DNA from: Saccharicrinis sp. UBA6048
GTDB lineage: Bacteria > Bacteroidota > Bacteroidia > Bacteroidales > Marinilabiliaceae
Assembly (NCBI GenBank): GCA_002429115.1
Contig: DIYS01000257.1
Location: 1-10,744 of the forward strand
DNA: 10,744 nucleotides
Direction of reading: 5' to 3'
The notes below the pieces were generated by a model that saw only the letters and a list, made by a program, of their open reading frames with translations, ran no database searches and was not told the DNA's origin. Position numbers and translations under genes: made by a program. Below are positions 7,801 through 10,744 of this stretch, in pieces (within the stretch, counting starts at the first letter, position 1; each line of letters opens with the position of its first letter).

Positions 7801-9231
7801 AGGGCCGCCGTATTTAGCCACCACCAAAGCTGCTACCCCTGATACATGGGGACAAGCCATGGATGTACCCTGGTAAAAACCGTAACTGTTACCAGGTAAA
7901 GTGCTTAATACGCCTCCTTCTTCTTTATAATAAGCCTGATCACCGCCGGGAGCAGTAATATCCACCCACTCACCATAGTTGGAGTAAGGTGCAGGCATTC
8001 CGGTCGGCCCTGTTGAGGCCACAGAAATCGCTTCCTCAAAAGAAGCCGGATAATGAGTTTGCTTCTTTCCATTATTACCAGCCGCGGCAATAAAAATACC
8101 GCCATTCATTGGACTTCCTTCATACTGCCCGGCCTCAGCAATAAAATATTTTACGGCATCATACACTTCCGGTTCATAAAAACCCGGCTGGGTATAACCC
8201 CATGAGTTTTGTGAGATAACAGCTCCATGATCGGCTCCATAAACAATGGCCGCAGCCTGGTTACCGTCCCCACCAGGTCGCTCATCGTAAATCTGGCACG
8301 ACATCAGGCGAACGCCATTACCGCTACCATCACCACCGGCCACACCGGCCACACCAATGCCATTATTAGAAACAGCACCAACTGTACCGGCTACATGTGT
8401 ACCATGCTTATGGGCCGTTACAGGGCCTCCGTACACAAAATTGTAACCATAAATATCATCAACATAACCATTCTGGTCATCATCCACACCTTCTTCGCCA
8501 TTCAGCTCGGCTTCATTGACCCATAAATTGTCTTTCAAGTCCTCGTGTTCGGTATCAATACCACCATCCACAATAGCTACAATCACATCCTTGCTTCCCA
8601 CTGATTTTGACCATGCTTTCAATAAGTCAATGTCTTCTCCCTCGCTACCAACAGCCCCATCATTGAAATAATGCCACTGTTCAGGCAAGCGCGGGTCATT
8701 GAATTCAACACCCGAGCCGGCAGCTTTTAAGGAACCACTGATTAGCTTTTCTTTAGCCTTACCAACCAGTTTCAACGAATCAACATTAAAATAAACTGGT
8801 TCATTATCTGCCCCAATCAGTATTTTTTTATACACCGGCTTGGCAATAGCAACGTCATCTAAAATACTGTATTGATCAGAGATCGCTTTGGGATCCATGG
8901 TTGGATCAAAATCCAACTCAAACCACAAATGCAAACCATACTCACGGTGTTTGGCTTCATGTTTTATTGAAAAAGGAAAGACACGCTGAATGCGTTTAAT
9001 GCCAAATCCTTCATTTAATGCGTCAATGGACTCAATGCCTAATGAGTTCGTATTTGATTGCGCATGAGCGGCTTTTAATTGTGTTACTTCCTGAAGGTTT
9101 TCCTTCTTCAGCTTAATACGGATTTTGCCTTTGACAAAATCGTTCTGTATATCGTTTGATACCTGCGCATTAACAAATGATGACAGTACCAATAAAAATG
9201 TTATAATGATATATGATAATGAATGTCTCAT
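1621..9231 (-). CDS. Giant secreted subtilisin-like (S8) serine protease with type IX secretion sorting domain
   Basis: This 2536-residue multidomain protein is predicted to be exported and then secreted or surface-anchored by the type IX system. A Sec signal peptide covers about residues 1-22 (hydrophobic IIITFLLVLSSFVNA). A propeptide-like region runs to about 176, with mature-enzyme onset near NDPRLPEQWHYFN. The S8 domain (about 205-515) has an intact triad: Asp222 in VDGGID, His276 in HKHGTHVAG, Ser457 in GTSMACPHVSG, with oxyanion Asn386 in AAAGNNG. An acidic loop, GVDDDQNGYVDD (248-259), is a likely calcium site. A fibronectin III domain follows (about 521-627), then four diverged ~430-residue beta modules starting near 628, 1063, 1491 and 1924, two cadherin/Ig-like domains (about 2236-2430), and a type A sorting domain (about 2455-2536: LPNP, GVHGK, LKAGIYLCRL, terminal VVVQQ). 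The start is fixed by a GGGAGG nine to ten bases upstream, four bases after the lipoprotein stop. The natural substrate is unknown; the beta modules suggest binding of polymers or cell surfaces. Confidence 0.93.
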   Translation of the reverse strand: MRHSLSYIIITFLLVLSSFVNAQVSNDIQNDFVKGKIRIKLKKENLQEVTQLKAAHAQSNTNSLGIESIDALNEGFGIKRIQRVFPFSIKHEAKHREYGLHLWFELDFDPTMDPKAISDQYSILDDVAIAKPVYKKILIGADNEPVYFNVDSLKLVGKAKEKLISGSLKAAGSGVEFNDPRLPEQWHYFNDGAVGSEGEDIDLLKAWSKSVGSKDVIVAIVDGGIDTEHEDLKDNLWVNEAELNGEEGVDDDQNGYVDDIYGYNFVYGGPVTAHKHGTHVAGTVGAVSNNGIGVAGVAGGDGSGNGVRLMSCQIYDERPGGDGNQAAAIVYGADHGAVISQNSWGYTQPGFYEPEVYDAVKYFIAEAGQYEGSPMNGGIFIAAAGNNGKKQTHYPASFEEAISVASTGPTGMPAPYSNYGEWVDITAPGGDQAYYKEEGGVLSTLPGNSYGFYQGTSMACPHVSGVAALVVAKYGGPSFRPYELRKLLLNSVNTFDFEDEGDYGVGKLNALNALMDESNVAPDKIEDLRANEVFHNEMRLEWTVPRDSDNFQPKLFHLAIDLEPITKRNFDQKSVIVFNNAFEAGDTVSISVHGLRKQTPYYAAIKSSDRFENFSEVSNVIQVTTTDEPRFTESTREVYLEIDVNNQHSHSIPVTFSNDGEGIIYWRSFTINESSFWTNYRDWEAAKENALAAATLNPQMFEETKPLTQDVVSTQLKGTTPYSDLLLENDNTAFKETYSYITGGARFYMGTGSPNAGLILATRFRMPVDGSFNMTHLQFIMNPTVKNAPVHIEIRKSKEGILENSEVVYHQEYVPKKVNEAQVVRIPLLTPQQFEDLDYLWVVLYFSAEEAHPMMMEYSAYSGDYTDYFLVSRNNGLSYMNAFEIFGRRVAPILQVCSSGSDGSFTYLAPYEGEIQSGEVQQVQLNVEAGNLTNGKHSAAIGVYTNDAGKPGVTIDVLVDVKGQMAVAEFAPVNEFEVMQNKPVNLQLSVDNTGLDTLKILGLKNVSETILEDYSDSIIHVLPGEKSTVPFAYTALSVGRQFETVSVETNAGTYPAELVIDASAPAQMSLSLDMNSVTLAANETKEVQLTITNTASDAILEYTLEEYGQLKVKGGNQPKKLSYQVVSSNDVNGPQAGQWDEIKAFAKVINGDSLRWHAEPIDLGIKFPFENNVLSGIWAPYGNSKSAFYFYGYGAMSFFSDEMIARTYKGSGVFAPLWMDIPFSRIEKIYYHSFGDRVVLSIEEELAVTRHFNDQPGRLEYQVVLFRDGTIEYRYKDVSVLSERPEIKYAIGIQGILWEDHYKYKDFDDDTRLINDGLVIRFEPQENVTIAYTDNNVKGVIPVNGSVSHSVTIDPSIANVAEGSFINHIRVKANTVSGDAQVPVDINITGAAAYDALDSIDYNWQRIGEVETQHVQVNNQGSAAGSITSLEFSDVAFSTTMAAPQLLSAHSNVMVPVTFDPIEAKVYEAFLTITFEDGSKELVVLSGEARHDPLFTYTIDGSLTVDLMAGEQQTVPLSIAVNADSDELSYVFTNGLLAKVADADKPEGELVNENVMGAFDYQMMVSDAQEEFHKWDNIKGKGTKYKIIQDQQQMIELPFSFPFYGELYDTIWVSKNGYITFTEPYSDIPRNIFAPNDGVNGMIAPFWVPGLEAIIEDDGVWYQGSENSIQLQWTRFKSQDPRDGGSNVTFQLELTPDGYIWCHYYDTEEFGGGFCYGLESPDEKHSIGDLTINNWDPPVQDSTTIVFVPPYTGNISKGTNASLDIALDGRNVFVPGSYNDTLRLHTNSAAQPFVELPMVINYSGQPVLDVTGQLQWDDIIYDASAKDFYIEQDIILRNTGVGVLSVSSIKHESLDGLELFNEDTRLVKSSTGILAQTIKLEPWDEKVLTIRVIVDEKADIEHGLITISGNAGTETIAVKANFIDPPVFNWDSSAREFFLNQDQDTSFVFNIQNTGASALEFSAFPAVKAQGGEGEYPGKIDELGYYTTEKPTVMQSLQLEKKDNADGYFFSFHGPGLRIAWVNEFTAPEGGFALSHVSSYVKLNALDKRVKVAVYLGGRFPQEGDTLFQKEYIIDRYVENEWVYFPLNTVVDIPANEKFFIEVTPHGSTHFMGFDAIDNNEKGDELLRKSYTGVYGVNDTIVHQFGIDDSGWTNDFHMRHLHKIRGLSAAGDGSWVQLEPSAGTIASGESIEVTASLFPGKGGVGRNYARIITRTNDVNKKVDEFDLVMNVNGRPQLKLWPNKYADTLKVRETEDAVWNYLFHDPEGEEMTISLEETNEYLELTLVQQGPNLAEVSVKTDYHSAGMYHLPVQIADASGNIMHDTICVEVMNKNRAPLFNKEFEVIKLNIANPSVKSFIVEQLFNDPDDDLMRMYAGNYTPELVDMALGNDFISLHPLQTGTGFVVFAADDGHDNGFTVVGSYVLISNNPDEVSSAPYSFENITETFVESADKVMVLPNPVTDGNASIVFKMKEEGEASFQLYGVHGKLCRTINLGTCNEGIHISKIQVNDLKAGIYLCRLISNGHAVGTCKVVVQQ
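2533..7350 (-). other. Four-copy array of a ~430-residue beta-rich supermodule in the giant protease
   Basis: The array encodes about residues 628-2233. Each copy has a ~42-residue strand segment (A, starting near EPRFTES, APAQMSL, DPLFTYT and PPVFNWD), a ~190-230-residue beta domain (B), and a ~62-residue domain with a pattern of G.I..G...., then a TN or T-rich strand, then V.V.G (C). Copies 1-3 end in a ~95-120-residue domain resembling ASH/HYDIN-type folds (D). A segments begin near 628, 1063, 1491 and 1924, spacings of 435, 428 and 433. Copies 1 and 4 share one type of B domain, copies 2 and 3 another. After copy 4 the D position is taken by cadherin/Ig-like domains. The match is at the protein level only; no DNA-level repeat is evident. 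Confidence 0.6.
7687..8619 (-). other. Peptidase S8 catalytic domain within the giant protease
   Basis: This region encodes about residues 205-515, holding Asp222, His276, Asn386 and Ser457 in the canonical S8 order and spacing. All key residues are present, so the enzyme is predicted to be active. Insertions relative to the minimal subtilisin fold include the acidic DDDQNGYVDD loop and a glycine-rich segment at about 296-306. Confidence 0.88.
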
Positions 9232-9235
9232 TTGC

Positions 9236-10684
9236 TTATTCCTCCCTCTTTATTTCGCGTACGTAGCGTACTGAAAAATTTGAATACAAGGCCGATGTTT
9301 CTTTAACGACAGAGTTGTAGTTATCAAAGAACATGAACAGGCACCCCCCGGTATTCGGATCGTAGTCATTGGTCCATAAGTAGCCCAGCTGATCCTGATC
9401 TATAAAATAATCTTTGTTATTGACCACATTTCCACTGTAAAAAAGCATACCGCCAAATGTGAGATCCATTCCTTTTTCGCCTCCATCAATTAATTTAGGC
9501 ATCGCCAGGTTTTCACCACCCATGGCTTCAACCAAATCCTGATAATCCTTAAGACTTGGAATACGCCAGCCTTCAGGAGCCCATTGGTAGGCAGCCACAT
9601 AATTATACAGACGCCCGTAATACTTTTTATCTTCTTCCGATTCTACCGGATGGCCTTCACGTATGTAAGCCTGAGCAGCCTGACCGTAATAGAATGACCA
9701 GGCGATGTCAGTCGGTTGACTGTAGTAATTGAAATTTTCGGCAAACCATTCCAGTCCGTTTATTTCTACAGTATGATAGAGTTGCCCATCGCGCTCATCA
9801 ATAAACAAGCCCCATTTATCGCGGAAGTGAATGTTAACGGTATCAACGGATGTACGACCGTCTAATTCAACCATCCATTCCAATAAATAATCTTCCATGG
9901 CTTTGCCTTCAAATAAGGAATTGGCATGGGCATTCATATACACCTGGCCACCGTCACCATCTACCAGTTTCCACTGTCCAGTGGCACCAGCTGGTAAAAA
10001 AGCCTCCAGGGCTGTGTATTTAATCTCGTCTTCTACTCTATTCCTGATATATCGTCGATCGGTCCCGGCATCGGCGCGCAGGGTATCGGTTGTAAAAATT
10101 ATCTCTTTATAACTGAGCTTTGAGCCATATTCAAGGTTCCAACGCAGCTTGTATTTTGTATTTTCAACACCGACAAATTCAGCTTCATATGCTGTTGAAT
10201 CAAGAAAGTAGCCATTCGCTCCTTCAATGATTTGCCAGTAGCCATTCGCCCCAAATTTAGGTGCTTCAGCATCTAAATAGGCTGAAATATTTTTCGTTAA
10301 GGTATCATTCAGGTCGGATAAAATCTTTGGGTTTAAGGCTTTAAAAGATACGGTAATCACATCCGCTTCATAGTTATTACCCTGACTCACTTCCCAGCCA
10401 ATGCTATAGATTTCTCCGGGTTCGCCACGAAAGGTGGTTTCCGGATCATTCACATCATCAAATGCACCATTTTCACCACTATAAATACGCCAGGTACCAA
10501 CCTGACCATCGGGTGGCATGGCAGCCTGCATAGCTACTTGATAGCCATCGTTTTCAATTTCCAAAAGGCTCTGACCAGCCTCCGGATTAAGATTTATCTC
10601 ATCATTTTCTTTTGTGCAGTTAACCAGGGTCAATGCCAATAGAAAAATCAGAGAATAAAGATAAGTTGTAGTTTTTTTATTCAT
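9236..10684 (-). CDS. Lipoprotein with three Ig/PKD-like repeats and a C-terminal Fib_succ_major (FISUMP) domain
   Basis: This 482-residue protein has a lipoprotein signal peptide: a basic start (MNKKTT), hydrophobic core YSLIFLLALTL and lipobox LVNC with the acylated Cys at residue 23. The residues after it, TKENDE, are lysine followed by acidic residues, resembling the lipoprotein export signal that sends Bacteroidota lipoproteins to the cell surface. Residues about 36-290 form three ~83-88-residue repeats with matching cores, GTWRIYSGENGAF (63-75), GYWQIIEGANGYF (148-160) and GQWKLVDGDGGQV (236-248), each followed by a later (L/I).W.(V/L) strand. Residues about 296-478 are a FISUMP domain: VEINGLEWFAENFNY, GRLYNYVAAYQWAPEGWRIP and SVRYVRE. 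FISUMP proteins are common surface or cell-envelope proteins of unknown biochemical role. It is first in an apparent operon with the giant protease, suggesting a surface partner, anchor or receptor for it. The ATG at 10684-10682 has an A-rich leader and no clear Shine-Dalgarno. Domain calls good; function inferred. Confidence 0.88.
   Translation of the reverse strand: MNKKTTTYLYSLIFLLALTLVNCTKENDEINLNPEAGQSLLEIENDGYQVAMQAAMPPDGQVGTWRIYSGENGAFDDVNDPETTFRGEPGEIYSIGWEVSQGNNYEADVITVSFKALNPKILSDLNDTLTKNISAYLDAEAPKFGANGYWQIIEGANGYFLDSTAYEAEFVGVENTKYKLRWNLEYGSKLSYKEIIFTTDTLRADAGTDRRYIRNRVEDEIKYTALEAFLPAGATGQWKLVDGDGGQVYMNAHANSLFEGKAMEDYLLEWMVELDGRTSVDTVNIHFRDKWGLFIDERDGQLYHTVEINGLEWFAENFNYYSQPTDIAWSFYYGQAAQAYIREGHPVESEEDKKYYGRLYNYVAAYQWAPEGWRIPSLKDYQDLVEAMGGENLAMPKLIDGGEKGMDLTFGGMLFYSGNVVNNKDYFIDQDQLGYLWTNDYDPNTGGCLFMFFDNYNSVVKETSALYSNFSVRYVREIKREE
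9241..9246 (-). promoter_or_regulatory. Strong Shine-Dalgarno for the giant protease, inside the upstream gene
   Basis: On the minus strand the hexamer GGGAGG lies within the last codons of the lipoprotein gene. The GGAGG core ends nine bases before the protease ATG (9231-9229). The lipoprotein stop TAA sits between the two, so ribosomes finishing the lipoprotein can restart on the protease. This supports both the start codon and translational coupling. Confidence 0.7.
9251..9799 (-). other. Fib_succ_major (FISUMP) domain of the lipoprotein
   Basis: This encodes about residues 296-478. Family hallmarks are visible in order: the NGLEWFAENFNY entry (the family usually has a W.AENLNY-like motif), a GRLYNYVAA core, PEGWRIPSLKDYQDL and a closing FSVRYVRE (family F.VRCVK-like). 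The binding or catalytic role of this domain is not established. Confidence 0.8.
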
Positions 10685-10744
10685 TGTTATTGTTTGGAAC
10701 AGTTATGTCTGATAGATTAAAGAAGGATATCCAAAAATTAATCT

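Noticed and set aside
2308..8526. Many plus-strand ORFs of 60-100 codons and two minus-strand ones inside the giant protease region
   Set aside because: They lie in other frames of a continuous, domain-rich coding sequence, show low-complexity compositions and have no recognisable domains; they are shadows.
1621..9231. The very long ORF as a misassembly or fusion artefact
   Set aside because: Signal peptide, catalytic triad, repeated modules and terminal sorting domain appear in a logical order in one uninterrupted frame, which is typical for T9SS cargo proteins.
9897..10112. 71-residue plus-strand ORF opposite the lipoprotein
   Set aside because: It is antisense to a well-supported coding region and has no recognisable domain.
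10685..10744. Promoter of the lipoprotein-protease operon
   Set aside because: A TTTTTGG followed 17 bases later by TATCAGAC resembles the Bacteroidota spacing but lacks the TTTG of the -7 element, so no promoter is annotated.

Overview
The window looks like part of a Bacteroidota chromosome, probably a free-living marine or sediment member of the Cytophagia/Marinilabiliales type. The evidence is a giant secreted subtilisin-like protease ending in a type IX secretion (Por) C-terminal sorting domain, a lipoprotein with a Fib_succ_major (FISUMP) domain, a Bacteroidota-style ECF sigma factor, AT-rich spacers and mostly A-rich leaders. All four genes lie on the minus strand, so transcription reads from high to low coordinates.

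Layout in transcription order. A 482-residue lipoprotein (10684-9236) has three Ig/PKD-like repeats and a C-terminal FISUMP domain. Four bases later comes a 2536-residue S8 protease (9231-1621) with an intact Asp-His-Ser triad, a fibronectin III domain, four diverged copies of a ~430-residue beta-rich module, two cadherin/Ig-like domains and the sorting domain. A strong Shine-Dalgarno inside the 3' end of the lipoprotein gene serves the protease start, so the two are very likely one translationally coupled operon encoding envelope or extracellular proteins.

A 584-base noncoding stretch (1037-1620) follows. It holds a ~148-bp MITE/REP-like element with imperfect terminal inverted repeats, enclosing two inverted copies of a hairpin that share a 12-nt core but have different, still complementary, stems. 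Next is a small two-TM protein with a GRAM/PH-like domain (1036-527), then a 243-base spacer with a short imperfect palindrome, and finally the N-terminal part of an ECF sigma-70 factor that runs off the left edge (283-1).

No RNA gene, CRISPR array, complete insertion sequence or defence system was seen. The points most worth a second look are the periodic X-Y-Y-X module architecture of the protease, its coupling to the FISUMP lipoprotein, and the nested inverted-repeat element. No functional link is visible between the protease operon and the sigma factor or GRAM gene beyond proximity and shared orientation.
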